From Haliclystus octoradiatus (lineage: Eukaryota > Cnidaria > Staurozoa > Stauromedusae > Haliclystidae): a stretch of DNA of 64,000 nucleotides. The number at the start of each line of letters is the position of its first letter. The stretch's first letter is position 1. The position numbers and the translations under genes were made by a program. The stretch covers positions 8,189,441-8,253,440 of the forward strand of contig OU744451.1 of NCBI GenBank assembly GCA_916610825.1, in the 5' to 3' direction. The notes under the pieces are model-generated. The model had not been told where the DNA came from, did no database searches, and worked only from the letters and a program-made list of their open reading frames with translations. Of the stretch, positions 35,723 to 49,548 are shown in pieces.

Positions 35723-35790
35723 AGATCAGTCAATCAGATATGATCCGGTCTGAAGTTCGGTTGCTCTGCCATCTGAGCTATTCCTCCCTT
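35723..35790 (-). repeat. tRNA-like head fragment, probably of the same SINE
   Basis: Minus strand reads GGAGGAATAGCTCAGATGGC then AGAGCAACCGAACTTC: an A box with tRNA-like D arm but no B box. CATATCTGATTGACTG follows, as in the SINE head at 34830. Confidence 0.55.
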
Positions 35791-35985
35791 CATCTGAGCT
35801 AATACATACACAGTATACACAACTGGATACAGGGATTTCTAGGCTAATTAAAGTGTTAACAGTTTATAAGTTTGATTCATTATAAGGTTGTTGTAGTGCA
35901 TTTGGATGTTTGAATAAAGATTGTAAACTACTTCCACATAATTCTTGAGCTGTTACGATATGTTAAATTTCTTGAATAACAATAA

Positions 35986-36537
<552 letters not shown>

Positions 36538-36555
36538 AATATATCTTGAGGCTTT

Positions 36556-37260
36556 TTACACTCCGGTTGCTTTTAGCCTTCCGCTTCGATGAAGTTCAAC
36601 AGTCTTTTGTCTGTTGCAATGATTCGATCCATGACTGCTGGTGCTAGTTCAAACACAAGTGGATGTCCTCCTATAAAATGGGATGAAAACGAATAGTCTC
36701 ATTGCTGGGTTCAGGCCTTTTCTTGTATCGATATGTTTCGGAGTTCTATACAAAGGCTTCAGTGAAAGCTGGGGTGCCAGAGCGTTTTGGACTGATTTTT
36801 TCACCCGCTTTTCATTGTTTTTAAAAAATTAATTTACTTTGGAAAAATGGTCAATGATCGTCTGACATGAGGTGAATCGGAATGCCCATCACCCTGTATC
36901 AGGCCATGAGCTGACTTATCACTTGCTCAGTAGTTCTCCGCCTTTCCCACATCCATATGCTTCTTGCCATTTGGAAAATTCGTCAGTGTTAACAAAATAT
37001 TTCTTCCCAGAAATTTTTAACAGATTTGCTGTCACCGCCACTGGTTTAACCAGGCCGTCCTCAGTATTGTGGTGTTGGGGGGTTGACACCCCCCTGGTGA
37101 CTTGGTCAGTCGGAAAATCTTCCTTGAAATGTCTCCAGTCGGCAAAAGAGGGAGGAAATGGCATTTGAAGGAATACTGTGATGTTCGCTTTCCAAGAGTA
37201 GAAATAAGAGTTGTTTCAATTCTTTATTTTATTCATTTCTACACAAATCATGAATATAAT
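36556..37260 (-). pseudogene. Ty3/Gypsy-like integrase relic and shared repeat
   Basis: Minus-strand text GKKYFVNTDEFSKWQEA then, in another frame, GIPIHLMSDD resembles the catalytic core of a Gypsy-type integrase. The segment 37020-37200 recurs in opposite orientation at 62808-62960. Heavily decayed. Confidence 0.5.
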
Positions 37261-37564
37261 ATATATGAATATATATTTAATTAGCTTTTGCTAATGTATA
37301 AATCTTTAATTTGAAAAGAGAAAAATTTGTGAAACAGAGTTTTCTATCATGTCTTGCTTGAGACCTTGGTGATGCTATTGTCTCGAGCTCTACCATATTG
37401 TCTTGGATTGTTATGTCACGTTCGAAGACAATAGGGAGTTTCAGATCTCGTTGAACGACGACGGTAGGACACGTCATATACAACTTCCTGTTCTGATCGT
37501 CGTACTCACGCAGTTTACGTTTCAGATTATTTTGGCCAACGACGGTAGTTCCATCTCTTTGCAA

Positions 37565-38560
37565 AACATGAAAACAATCATTTTGATAATGTCAATCTGG
37601 CGAATACGCATTTTGTATGTTATGGATTTTGAAGATAAAACAACGCTACATATTGCAAAGGTCTAAAGCAATCGTTAATGCAACATAATTGGAAGAAGAT
37701 TTCTTTTAAATCATGTTTAAATGAAATAATCAACTAATATTGTAAATAAAGACTAAATGAACAAAATCATTTCGGCCAAATCTTACTCAAATAACATACA
37801 ACAAACAGCGGTAGAAATATAATTTAAATCTGTATTTTAAACTTCAAGTTTAAACAAGAACAAAATCTATAATTCGACGTCAAAATAGTCAAACTTAGCT
37901 TACTTTAAACCTTATGGTGTTGTTTGCAACATGTTTATGTAGCCGTATGTAAGGTATCAAATGACCACGCAAAAGACCATAAATTTCATTCCAAGTATAT
38001 ATTTTGCAAGTGTATTTATCAATAACTTCTGATGGAAAAAGAATTTACGGCATTTCTGATTGATATAGTGGTACTAAGATTGTATTGAATGCACTTTCTA
38101 TGCTACATTTGTCGTATTTCAAAGTTGAGCTTCGCTATCGTTCACGACGACGATAGATTGCTCATGAACCGTTCACGTGAACGGTTCTTGCACAGAGGTT
38201 ATTCCCCAAAGAGATGCGCAGAAGCACTGCGCACCCTTCTAACGTCGTCGTTCATGCAATATGAAATTTTCGATGCTGTGAAGCAGTAGCTCGGGATAAT
38301 AGGTTCGATCTGACGTCACGATGGATAAAATAGCACTCAAACTCAATTTCGTTCGATAACTGTTTAATGTTACAAAGAACTATGGAAAGTCAAGTTTATC
38401 ATTTAAATGTTTCTTTGATGCTATTTCTCTTCATTCGCTTATATAATTCAAATTCATCATTCACAGTTGTAGATCTCGAGAGATTTCCGAATGCTGCATA
38501 TTTATTTCAGAATATTATAACTAAAATTCTTCTTCTTCACGAATCTTCGTGTCATTTTGT
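37565..38560. other. Intergenic, no recognised gene
   Basis: AT-rich. A palindrome, aaccgttcacgtgaacggtt, lies at 38167-38186. It does not belong to the GTTCATGAAC foldback family. Confidence 0.5.
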
Positions 38561-38871
38561 TTGATCTTAGTGGGTATTCTGAGACAAAAAAGCAACAAAA
38601 CCGGCAAAAGCCTGCAAAAACAGCAGAATAAATGAGAAACGAGACAGATCAAAAATCATAGCGTTCGAAAGAATCGAAAGTTTATTTCTTTTTTTTCCTC
38701 TTCTCTTCGAATTTTTTTTTTGCATGACAAGATATATTTTCAATCAACTGATTTCTAAACGTAATTATAACATTTGAACAATTTTAATTTGCATGATACA
38801 TGTTATAGCATTAACACATTTTTTGTAATTAATTAAAAAAACAGAAAAAACAATGAGATACATTTGTTGAA

Positions 38872-39165
38872 ATGAAGCATATTAGTTGTGTAAGAGGACC
38901 TATAGCTCTACTTAGTTCAATGTCATTGATGTTTGTGGGTGCAACTGCTCTAGAAATGGTTCCTGAACCTCTGATGCAAAGAATTACAGATCTTAAAATA
39001 ACAAATGATAGCTTACTTCTAATTCAATATATTATTGTGCTCATATTTGATTTCTATTTGTGTGCTAATTTTGTTGACAATTGTAGTACAAATATCATTG
39101 TCTCTAAGCTGCTTCCATCATTGATAGAGAAAATTATTGGAGTGAAAGAACCGTGTTCAATTTAA
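38872..39165 (+). CDS. Unassigned 97-codon ORF
   Basis: Starts MKHISCVRGPIALLSS and is mostly hydrophobic with one likely membrane stretch (LLLIQYIIVLIFDFYL). No family recognised. It lies between degraded elements, so it may be a transposon fragment or chance. Confidence 0.2.
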   Translation: MKHISCVRGPIALLSSMSLMFVGATALEMVPEPLMQRITDLKITNDSLLLIQYIIVLIFDFYLCANFVDNCSTNIIVSKLLPSLIEKIIGVKEPCSI

Positions 39166-39725
39166 ACTGCTCTTTGATTATATTATATATTTTTTTCCTT
39201 TTCTTGGCTTCTGAATACAGATTGAAGACTTTGTTCTAAATGGCTCGGTGCGAACGGGTTGAAAACCCTAACATCAATAAATGCACGTTGCCCTCTTAAT
39301 CTCCAGGTATTGCGCTTGATCGTAATGGATCGCCTTTAACGGAAGTAAATGATGCTCAATTTGGACATCATTGCAATTTTCGTTTGGTAAGTTGGCAATT
39401 ATATCCCTCATTTCGTGTGTCTGGCATGCAAAAAGCCTCCCTTTGAACATGAAAGGGCATGATCGACGAAGTATTTCTTTCCGCATGGACACATCGTGAC
39501 ATCGATGGCAATTACTTCATTGGTTAAGGAAGTAATTTTGGAAAGCAAGGGGAGCAGTTGTTAATCATGACGATGCGCCTTTCATTGTCGCCAAATCGTT
39601 TGCTCGTTTGCACTCTGCATTCATTTTATTTCTTACGTATTTCAGGATTTCTTTGCTTCTACTCTCGCTGTTACTTTCCATTTGTATGATGGCAGAATCG
39701 TAATCATCTGTATTCCAATTCCATT

Positions 39726-40034
39726 TGTTGTGAGCTACGCTCCTAAATCCAAAAAAACATCAGCGTCGTTTATTTCATATATATCTAATCAAAACCATTT
39801 GAATCTTGAACGACTACATTCCGTCTTTAACGCAATTATCAACACAAACTTTGCTACGTATGAGCACATCCGTTAGGAAGTTAAATTTCTAAGATATCGA
39901 AATAATTCTAAGAAACTATACTATTGAAACCAAATCGCTTTGGTGGGGACGACTTCCGTCCAATTCTTGTTAGCTTATTATTGATATTTTTCACAATGTT
40001 CTCCTTTTCATTTGCTGGATTAAGATCCACAACA
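39726..40034 (-). repeat. BEL-2 3' LTR
   Basis: 309 bp, TGTTGTGAGC to CCACAACA on the plus strand. Retains the segment lost from the 5' LTR. Confidence 0.85.
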
Positions 40035-40937
40035 TCATCCCCGTACTCTCAAGTCATTGGATGGTAAGGAATTCTCAATTAGGAGCAATTTCTGAACTGG
40101 TCGATTCAGTTCCCTCTTTGATGTCTGCAGTCGTACTGTTCTGATTAAACCATCATTTCCACGCATTACTTGTTGAACACGACCCTTAGGCCATGTAGAG
40201 CGCCGTGTGTTATCCTCTGCTTTAAACAAACATCGTTGACTTCCAATTCCGGCGTTTTCTTTTGCCATTTGCTTCGACGTTGTAGATTTGGTAAGTATTC
40301 TAGAGACCATCTTTTCCAAAAGTGAGTAAGTAGCGTCTGCAAATACTTGAATCCCTTTGAAAGAGTAACATCTTTATTAACATGTTCTGGAAGGGTCCCA
40401 AAAGATCGTCCCAAAGTCAAATGAGCAGGAGTAATTGGTAAAACATCTCTACAATCGGTACCTTGATACGTCAATGGCCTCTGATTCACTGCTGATTCAA
40501 TATCGGTCAAAACAGTATACACTTCACAATAGTTCAATAGAGCCTTAGAGAGAAATTTTCTCAGGGATTCAACCGCCCAAAATCCGCTACGAAAGGGGCT
40601 ACGCTCAGTAATAAATTCCCATTTGATACCGTGACTCAAACAGAATCGTTCAATCAACGTGGAAGCTAGGTTTTTCCAGAGATTGGCTTCAAATTTCATG
40701 TTTCCGTTCATGTTACTAACCAAACGGGCTGCTTTTGAAAGGCTTTTGCATTGTCACTACTAAATCACATGGTCCTCTCCTATTTGTTATCCGATGGAAG
40801 GCTGCAAGAAATTCCTCTGTTTTGAGAACACAGGTGAATATGCAAATGTAACATTTAGTAACAACTGTCCCAGTTCGTATGTATAATGGGCCTGTAAAAT
40901 CCAAACCAACTTTCGAATATGCGGGAGCAGGCTGAAC

Positions 40938-43900
40938 AAGAGCATTCTATGTAAAAGAGTTGAGCCAATTTGTGAAGTCGCCGCTAAAAGCGCTGATTGG
41001 ATTAAGGGCCGCACGTGACTTTTCCGTTGGAATTTGGTCCAACACCTCGGATTTTCTAACAAAGTTTGTACTGAGAGAAAAAGCTCTTCCCTCTATTTCT
41101 GCGATATGTATCGATTTATTATTCTGTTATACAATATTGAGCTGTCCTATGTGCTGCTAAATATGGTGCTGAATATGGAATCGTTGCTAATCGTTTATTT
41201 TTATACCAGGAAGTAATTTATTTTAATTTTTGAATCGAAGCTATTTTTTGTTGTTTCCTTATAATCGCGGGAATTGACTTTTACCGCTTAAACACGTGGG
41301 TAGAATTGCGAAAGGAACTTATTTTAAGGGTTGATCTATGCTTTGTTGAATTTCTGTTATTTATTACGGGATGTTGTTGTGCCTTTGGTTGCAGCAACAT
41401 GTTTCCGAAGTGTGTAAAGTTTCCAGGATTCTGTCTTGAAAGAGAAATTCAGAAAAAAGCATTGCCTGGTTTCAGTAGCTGAAAACAGGACACAAAATAC
41501 CTAACAATAATCTACTCTGCCAGGTAACAATACTTACCATGTCCACGTTTTTTATTCTTCATAATAACTTTAATAAGCTCTGTTGGCATGATTTTACACA
41601 TAAATTTTATCTCATATTGTTAAATCGATTGCTTGGTAATTCTATTTTCCATCTACCATTACATAAGTAGATATCAAAAGGTGCATTTATTCATTCCAAA
41701 CTTCAAAAATAGACCAGTTGGGCTATGCATCATCAACTTTATCTTCATACAAAATATAGGTAAAGAGAGAAGCCCTGGCATGGAAGACTTTTGAAAAGGG
41801 TAATGTGATAACATTCCATTTTGTTAATAAATTTTGTTTTTATGAGAGGATAGACAATGCAAAATTATTCTTGAAAATGTTAGGGAAGAAAACAGCAATA
41901 AAATCCAAAAACAGAATTCATACTAATTTACCACAAGGAAAATGAGATAGGTAATTGTAAAAATTAATACACAAGATCCTACATAATTTTAGCTGTACCA
42001 TAAAAGATAAAGAATTTCCCTTCAATTATTTTCATAAATTATAATTATTTTTAAATACAAGTGGAGGAGAACAACATAGTCAGCAAATAGACAATATCAA
42101 ATTCTAACAATTTTCAAACAAGTTAACATAGTTCATACTTTCATAATCAATAGTTGTATGATCATAAGCTAGTTAAGATAACACCCAGGTAAATAAAAAC
42201 CGTAAAACCACACAATAACCTGAACGATACACCCCGCAACATCTGGAGTTAGAGTTGACCTCTCCTCTGAAAATTGAAAATTTGCAACACAAGTAGATAT
42301 TAAATTCATCAAGAGTAACTCACTTTATAACACCAAAATATCATAACAGGGTTGCCGTCAAGTATTGTTGATTCAACAACATAGGCTTTGTCGTAGCGTT
42401 GTGTAGGGAACTCAATATATCAAGCCTCAGTCGTCATTATGTGAAAAAACAGTTCTGAACGAAAAGAAACGGTTTTCTCTCTGAGCCTGAAGATAGGTAT
42501 CAGCTTATACGAAGGCTTTAAGATCAATAGCAATGAGGGAGAATACGAAATATATCTGGATATTGTTAATTTAGAATTATAGTGTATATTCATCGTATAG
42601 CCTTATAAGATTAAATTATAAAATACGCGGTGGATATTGTTCCGGCTGCCGGAAAGCTGTCTTCAAAAGATAATGTTCCGTGCGTCCTTTGCGCATGTGT
42701 ATGTAGATAGTAAACATGGCTGTGTCGATCGATCCAAAATTATATCGTAAAAAGTTCGTAAAAAAATTCACCCACACCGTAAATTGGATCGACTGTTTGG
42801 AATAAATATTAAGAAAAACGATATTCAGCATATCTATGCATTAATCATTTTATTCTGTGTTTGATTTATCGAAGCTTTTCAGCGATGCAACCCAGCGCAG
42901 CGTTTTTAATGTTTGAGTGTCGTGACATTTATTTGGCGCTTAAAAGGTTTTAGCGAATATTTATGCTGCCTAACAATATTTCAAAACATTTTTACTATGG
43001 TAATTTGTAATAATATGGGATAATTACTTATTAGTCATTTTCTTTTCTTGTAACTGATGCTATATGCGGCCTACCAATTCTGATTCTGTCGTATACCAAA
43101 AGTCAAAACCCCGAAACTCAAAACCAAAGCCGTGTTCGTTCGCTTTTTCTATAAGTTTGGAAGAACGGTGGCATCCAGCGTCGTGAATCCCTCATATAAA
43201 GTGTTTTCAACCTCTAGCACTTTAAATTAAATTATTTGATATTCTATTATAAAACTGATGAACAGAATTGTTATTAACGTGGTCGAGGAACAGGACCGTC
43301 CATCGCCATTGCATCTTGAATGAATGTGAGAGAAACGCAAACAGCACATTAAGCATGCGCAGAAGACGCACGGAACATTATCTCTAGCACTCAGGATTCC
43401 GGCTGCCGAAACATTATCCACTTCGTATAAAATACGTACAAAGTTGACTCGTTCTTTTTAAAAACCTTCTGATATACAACAGACAGCCATTATATGTCAA
43501 AAATTATCTGAATCTAACAACAACAAAAACTGATTTCGGTATTCTAATCAATGGTCATACCTCTTCGTGTCAACTTTCCATTATTTCTTTCGACCTTCTC
43601 TTTAACGATTTTAGAAGAGAAGTCAAACCAGTTCAAAACTGGTCCAGTACCAGTTTTAATAAATTATAATGAAACCTTCTCCTTTTATTTGAATTAAAAT
43701 AAATCATTGATTCAACCAACTCCTACGGTTCAGAATTCAATAATATCCGTAGTGAGCTGCTGCTTTTCTGTTAGAGGCGACTGAAGTAGCCTATTTAGTA
43801 AGACATTTTCGCCTCGTGGGTAAAGCAGTCAACAACATTCAAAAATACAGCAATGCTTAAACACTTTCCAGCTAAATAAGAGAATCCGCTGCAGTTATAA

Positions 43901-44103
43901 TAGATTTCCACTCCATTTTTTAGTAAAAATTCTCATTATCGACAAAAGGATATGCTTAAAAGCTAGAATTTCGCAAGTCAGACAATCCTAGTTGGTCGGT
44001 AGCCATTGCGAAATGCAGTTTTCGTGCGTTGCCTCGCTCTGAGTTTGACCATTTTTGCGGCCTCACAATGACTTGGCTCAACTCTTTTACATAGAAGGCT
44101 CTG
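40938..44103. mobile_element. hAT-type non-autonomous DNA element
   Basis: 3,166 bp flanked by the 8-bp duplication ggctgaac (40930-40937 and 44104-44111), the length made by hAT transposases. Terminal inverted repeats of about 45 bp: AAGAGCATTCTATGTAAAAG on the left, and CAGAGCCTTCTATGTAAAAG read inward from the right. No transposase ORF was seen, so it is non-autonomous. It contains a 792-bp miniature element (42630-43421). Confidence 0.85.
42630..43421. mobile_element. Inverted-repeat element IR-1, long copy
   Basis: Ends GTGGATATTGTTCCGGCTGC and, read inward from the right, GTGGATAATGTTTCGGCAGC. The left 260 bp match the copy at 34083-34357; the right part holds a further block with a CATGCGCA...GACGCACGGAACATTATC segment. 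Confidence 0.8.
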
Positions 44104-44392
44104 GGCTGAACTCTTAGTGTTGGTAAATCTCCCATTTTCTGCTCCAAAGGTGATGTACTTGAATGTTTACATACTAGACATTGATGGATGGTTTTGATCA
44201 CCTGCCTTCTGCCATGTATAATCCAAAACTTGGTCCGAATATTATACAAAGTAGTCTCAATAGGTGAATGATGTCTTTTAAGATGATACATCATAATGAG
44301 TTTGTCAACGATGATATTGTTAACTGGTAAAATAATCTGATGTTTGATTTCTTCTGCAAGAAGAGAAATTCCCTATCGACCCCCAATGATCA

Positions 44393-45994
44393 TCAATTTC
44401 TTATTTTCAGAAACATAGGATCGAGAGACATTAAAGCATTGTCGCCGTTTAACTGTTTACCATCTTGCAATTGTTTGTATTCGATAGGAAAATGAGCCTT
44501 TTGGACACACCGCAGTAAATATAATTCACTTACATTTAGATCTTCAATAGTCAATTTTCCATCAATAGTTCTTGGGACCATTTTCCTCCATTTCAAGATA
44601 TGACCAATAATCGAACCAATTTATCATAACGCTAAAATTTGTTAAATAAATGCTCAAATTCTACGAGTGATAGAACTATATGACATTTTGTTTTTGCTTC
44701 AATTGCAACGTCTGGTAAATTTACATCAGTTTCCATCACAGAGCAAGGCCAATGTTCCTTTGATAACTGAAGCCATTCAGGGCCATGTCAGTACAATTCT
44801 TCAAACTTGATACTTCCATGCCAAGTGATAGGCAGTCAGCAGGGTTATCGCAGACTCTTCACATGATGCCAGTGCTTGTTACCAACCAAATCATGAACTT
44901 CTTGTACACGGTTTAACTAAATTTGCAGCACAGTGTACCGCAAGCAGCTCCAAACGGGGTAGATTTCTGTTTCAATTGAGCAACACGAGACTTGGCGATT
45001 AAGAAATCCACTTTTACATTTTCATTGAAATCTTCACTGCGTATATAAATTGTAGCCCCATATGCCTTTTCAGAAGCATCCACGAATTCATGCAGCTCCA
45101 TTGATTAGTATTTTCCATCACATATAACAAATATAGGTATACGAATATCATTTAAATTAAGCAGTTCCTCCTCCCATTGATGAAACGTATCAACAATCTC
45201 TCCATCCAGTGCTTCATCCCAAGTAGATTCCATTTTCCATAAGGACTGAACCATAATTTTTGCACGAATTATAAAGGGTGCAAAATATCCAAATACATCA
45301 AAAATCTGACATAGCTTCTTTAAGATTGTTCGTTTTGTAACATTAATGTTTACATTCGAAATAAATGGATTTAAACGAAATTAAAAAAGATTTTCTGGTA
45401 CATCCCAACCAATACCAAGAGCTTTCGTAGTATTATCTACATTATAATCAAAATCAACCATCAAGCTTGTTAAGCGTTTCTCTACAGGAATAGCTTCCAT
45501 AATTTGTTTGGAATTTGATATAAACTTCGTCATCTCCCAACCACCAAGATCGCACATGTCAATGAGATCAAATAGCAATTTGGTCACTTGTTCTACCGAT
45601 CTTCCTCCTCCACAATAATCATCCACATAAATATATTGTGTAGCTGCTACACTTGTCAGTGGTAATCATTCTTTGGTCTCATCTTTGCAGCGTGATGAAG
45701 TAAACAGCTAATTGCCAAGTATGGTGAAGGTTTTACTCCAAGCATAAAACTTGTCACTACATAACGAATAGGCTCGCGAGTAAGATCACAATCTCACCAA
45801 AGATACTGCTGAAATTGATTATGCTCAGGGTTTATCGATGTCTGTTAGAACATCTTCTTGATATCTCCCATTAATGCAATTTCATGAAATCGAAATCTTA
45901 AAAGCACTTTTACCAAATCTGGCTGTAATTCTGAACCATAACACACAATCATTCAAAGAGATGCCGTTGATATCTTTTGCACTTGCATTGAAAA
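44393..45994 (-). pseudogene. BEL-2 RT and RNase H relic
   Basis: RT with the catalytic box followed by DDYCGGGRSVEQVTKLL (45381-45626). RNase H FVDASEKAYGATIYIRSED at 44913-45101. The linker to the integrase lies at 44393-44596. Confidence 0.8.
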
Positions 45995-47098
45995 CTACCG
46001 TAGTCTTTTTCGTAGACCTAAGGGTCGAAATGGTAACGATACCGAATAATGACTATTGTCGTAACGAATAGATTTCTCAAATATTGAAACAGCTGTTCGT
46101 TCGTCTAAAGTGTACAGTTTACTAGTGTCCTTGATTCCTATTGCTTCGAGATTCCAACAATTTTCCACCTCTTTTTCTAGTTTGGTATGCGATTTACAAT
46201 CCACAAATAAACACGATGATTTTGATATCTTTCCAACAAAGGGATTTGAGCCAATTAATACATAACCAAACATAGTTCGCAATGCTCCGGGTAGTGAATC
46301 ATCAGTTGGATGACGTATTATGTCACCACATACTAATTGCAAAAAGAAATCGATACCAATTAAAACATCCATCTCACATTCGTTTCAGGGCAGTTCATCT
46401 GCCATGCAGATATTCACTATAAGTTCCATAACGTTCCAAATCAATCTCAACATCATCTAATGGAGCACAAATCTTTCCAGGTTTAACCATAGCATTGATA
46501 TGAACTTTCGTACTAGAATGATTCCAAGGATAAAATTCAAAACCAACACGACCAGTTTTTAAAGGAGACACTCTTCCATCAAATCCTGTGATTTCAATTA
46601 ACTCGGTTTTTCATATATCTAATTCGATTTTCCTAGCTGATTTTTCTGAGTGTCTCTTTGCATATTGAACCAAATGCTACTCTAGCTTTAGATTACTTTC
46701 CTCCATTGTGCATTAATGCAACTGCAGACGACATAATCTTTGACGTAAATACGGTTCTACCTTTGGTAGACAAACAACGAAATGTTAGAAGTATTAGCAT
46801 TAATAACAGTTTCTGGCTCTTCAGGTCGACCATCAAGATTTAGCAATTCATGATGTGGTTTACCACAATCATTTGTTGTGCATTTTGTCTTTCTAGTACA
46901 TTCCATCCATCTATGATGAGGATTTAAACATAAGTAACACAGTCCTTTTGCTTTAGTAAAATACCACTTGTCCTTTATATCTAATTTCGCAAATTGAAAA
47001 AAAATTTTCAAGTCATGATTAGTCATCTCACAATGAATACATTTAGATCTTGCACTTCCTCTATTTCGGATGGTCTCCATTGTAAGTGCTTGGGCAGA
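45995..47098 (-). pseudogene. BEL-2 zinc knuckles and protease relic
   Basis: 46757-47080 carries CIHCEMTNHDLKIFF and CYLCLNPHHRWMECTRKTKC. 45995-46372 carries MDVLIGIDFFLQLVCGDIIR, the post-protease Pao signature. Broken by stops and shifts between them. Confidence 0.8.
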
Positions 47099-48571
47099 AT
47101 ATGAACCCCAGTATTCAAAGCTGGAGACAAGGGAATTGAAAAAAACTACCGTAACATCACATCTCTTACTTCTATCGACAAAGTTCTTGAACAGATACTA
47201 AGTACTCAAATTATAAATCATTACGATCCGACATTTTATAAGAAGATGACAGCATAACAGAAGAATGCATAGCTGTGAAACTACTCTGCTAACGCTAATT
47301 GAAGACTGGAAACTAGCGGTTGATAATAAGAAACTAGTGACTGTATTGTCAACTGACATGAGCAAGGCATTCGATTCATTGTACCACCCACTGATTATTA
47401 AGAAGCTTGAGGCCTACGGATTTGACAGTAATTCACTAGATCTAATACGATCATCCTTCGACAAAAGACTTGATAGAGTAAATATTCATCAAAATAAAAG
47501 TGAATGGAAATGTATGGTTAGAGAATGTCCCCAAGGCACTGCTTTCGGACCTCTTCTTTGGAATACGTTTCAAAACGACATGTCATTTTCGGTAAAATAC
47601 TCTAATCTAGATATGTATGCTGACGATCATCAACTATATGTCAAAGGAAGTAATGCTGCATTTGTCGATGCAGAGCTTAAAACGCAAAATGAAATAGCAT
47701 CAAAGTGGTACAAAGATAACTTAATTACTACTGGCAAACCCTGATAAGTTCCAATCATTCACCATCAACCCAAGGAATATTGACAAAGAAAATGTGCAAA
47801 ATAACAAACTTCAAAAAGATGATAAGGAGATAAATAAAACAGATGCCATAAAAATATTGGGAGTTACATTCGATGAGAAACTTACATTCTCTAACCACCT
47901 GAAAAATTTATGCCGAGTGGCTAGCCAAAAAGTTGGAGTTCTTGGACGTATACGAAAATTAGTACCTCTTAATGCAAAGCTGTTATTATATAAAACATCT
48001 ATCCTACGACATTTAACGTATTGCCATTTAATATGAAATTTGGGTAAAGCATCTGATATGAAAAAGATCGAAAAAATACAGGAACGTCCATTGCGCATTA
48101 TCCACTCATGTACTTCTGAATCATATGAACAACTTCTTTTAAAATCGAATCTACCAACATTACTCAATCGCAGATTACAAGATAGTGCAATACTTATATA
48201 CAAAATTAAAAACAATATGTTAGAATCAAATTGCATAAATGAGTTATTTTGTTCAAAAAATGTAGATTATAGCCTTCGAAATAATGACTTAAATAAATAC
48301 GAATCGAAATAAATACCTGTTTATAATACAGTCGAATATGGCAAACATTCAATCAGATATCAAGGCCCTTACATGTGGTCTAAACTTTGTCCAGATTTAA
48401 AAAGAGAACAAAGTTTAGAATGTTTCAAGATGAATGTAAGAAAAACAAACATTTCAAGCCTGCTTGATAATAACACAAATTGCTGTAGTTTATGTCAATT
48501 ATAGACATGTTAACTAGTTGAAAATAAAAAAAAATTAAATAAATAAAATATATATATATATATATTTATTT

Positions 48572-49183
48572 AATACCCAGCAAGATTTCCCATTGTTCTC
48601 TTGTTGCTGTAATTTTCGTCTGTTTTTTATTTTAACCAATCAGTAAGCAATATCAGTTTCTCACACGTGAAGAAAACGATATAACCAATCATATTGCTTT
48701 TATCGTGTTTCTTCACGTGTGAGGAAAATGATATAACCAATCAAAATCCACTTCATTTTTGGCAAAAAAATGTAAACATTGCCTGGGAAAATAATTTTTT
48801 TAAACATGCAAGGCTGAATTTTGTTTTGACTTGCGAATTACAAATATCGAACTTGCGAACTTGTAATCATTTTAATAATCATGCAACATAACCTTTGTCT
48901 GGAACATCGATTGTCTCTCACCAATTTCAATACAACAATGAATTGTTTTCTAATTTAATGGGTCATTGATTTTTCATTAAATACAATTTGAATAACATTC
49001 TTATATATGACTATTCATGAAATTGAATAAAATAATAACTGTTCTAGGAATCTGAATAAACCCACATCATAAAGCTAAAATAAACAAAATAAGAATCATA
49101 CCTCATCCAAGCGTAATATAAAATCCCTTTTTTTAATCACAATAATAACAATAATCGTTGATGTTGAAATCTCGCTGGATATT
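48572..49183. mobile_element. Inverted-repeat element in the LINE-C 3' region
   Basis: Left end AATACCCAGCAAGATTTC and right end, read inward, AATATCCAGCGAGATTTC. Internal segment 48889-48965 is an inverted copy of 54829-54912. Confidence 0.65.
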
Positions 49184-49221
49184 ACATAAAAAGATTACTT
49201 CATGGGTAGCGCTTTGTACAC

Positions 49222-49315
49222 ATTTTATTCACTCGTTGTTTTGTATCAGAAAACTCACTCGCTCGCAGAGCCTCGCTTGTTCGTTTTCTGATACGTCACA
49301 ACTCGTGAATAAAAT
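49222..49315. repeat. 94-bp imperfect hairpin
   Basis: ATTTTATTCACTCGTTGTTT pairs with its complement ending at 49315, around a CG-rich centre (CGCTCGCAGAGCCTCGCTTG). Confidence 0.7.
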
Positions 49316-49548
49316 ATTGTAAATATAATCTTTGTAAGTTCTTACTATGAATGCTATAGTTGTTAATCAATTTAATTTATTATTGTTATTACTTAATTTA
49401 CATATTTTTATTTTGTTTTCTATTTTTGTTTTTTTTATTCAGTTATATATATAAAAATTTGTTACTTTAAATATTATAGTGTCCCCAATTAGTTTTATAA
49501 AGCTAAAGACATTGACACTCAAATAAAGTGATTGAATTGAATTGAATT

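Larger units (their letters stand above)
40035..44294 (-). pseudogene. BEL-2 integrase relic, split by the hAT element
   Basis: Zinc domain YHLKRHHSPIETTLYNIRTK and HQCLVCKHSS at 43956-44294. Core GLDFTGPLYIRTG at 40890-40904, then the rest of the core and a DUF5641 domain (LLTHFWKRWSLEYLPNLQRR; RPVQKLLLIE) at 40035-40723. The two halves join at the duplicated octamer of the hAT insertion. Confidence 0.82.
47099..49548 (+). mobile_element. Non-LTR retrotransposon LINE-C inside BEL-2 gag
   Basis: Plus strand. RT pieces: PVFKAGDKGIEKNYRNITSL (47100 onward), VLSTDMSKAFDSLYHPLIIK (motif A), CPQGTAFGPLLWNTFQNDM (motif B) and LDMYADDHQLYVKG (catalytic box) in 47265-47744, then 47794-48312. 5' truncated. 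The 3' end at 49525-49548 has tandem TTGAA units. BEL-2 gag resumes directly after. The 3' UTR carries a foldback insertion. Confidence 0.85.

Noticed and set aside
37277-37564. 95-codon minus-strand ORF
   Set aside because: Could be a transposon fragment, but no motif was recognised and no splice or start support was seen.
38167-38186. aaccgttcacgtgaacggtt as a member of the foldback family
   Set aside because: The core is GTTCACGTGAAC, without the CCCCTGCG ends; treated as unrelated.
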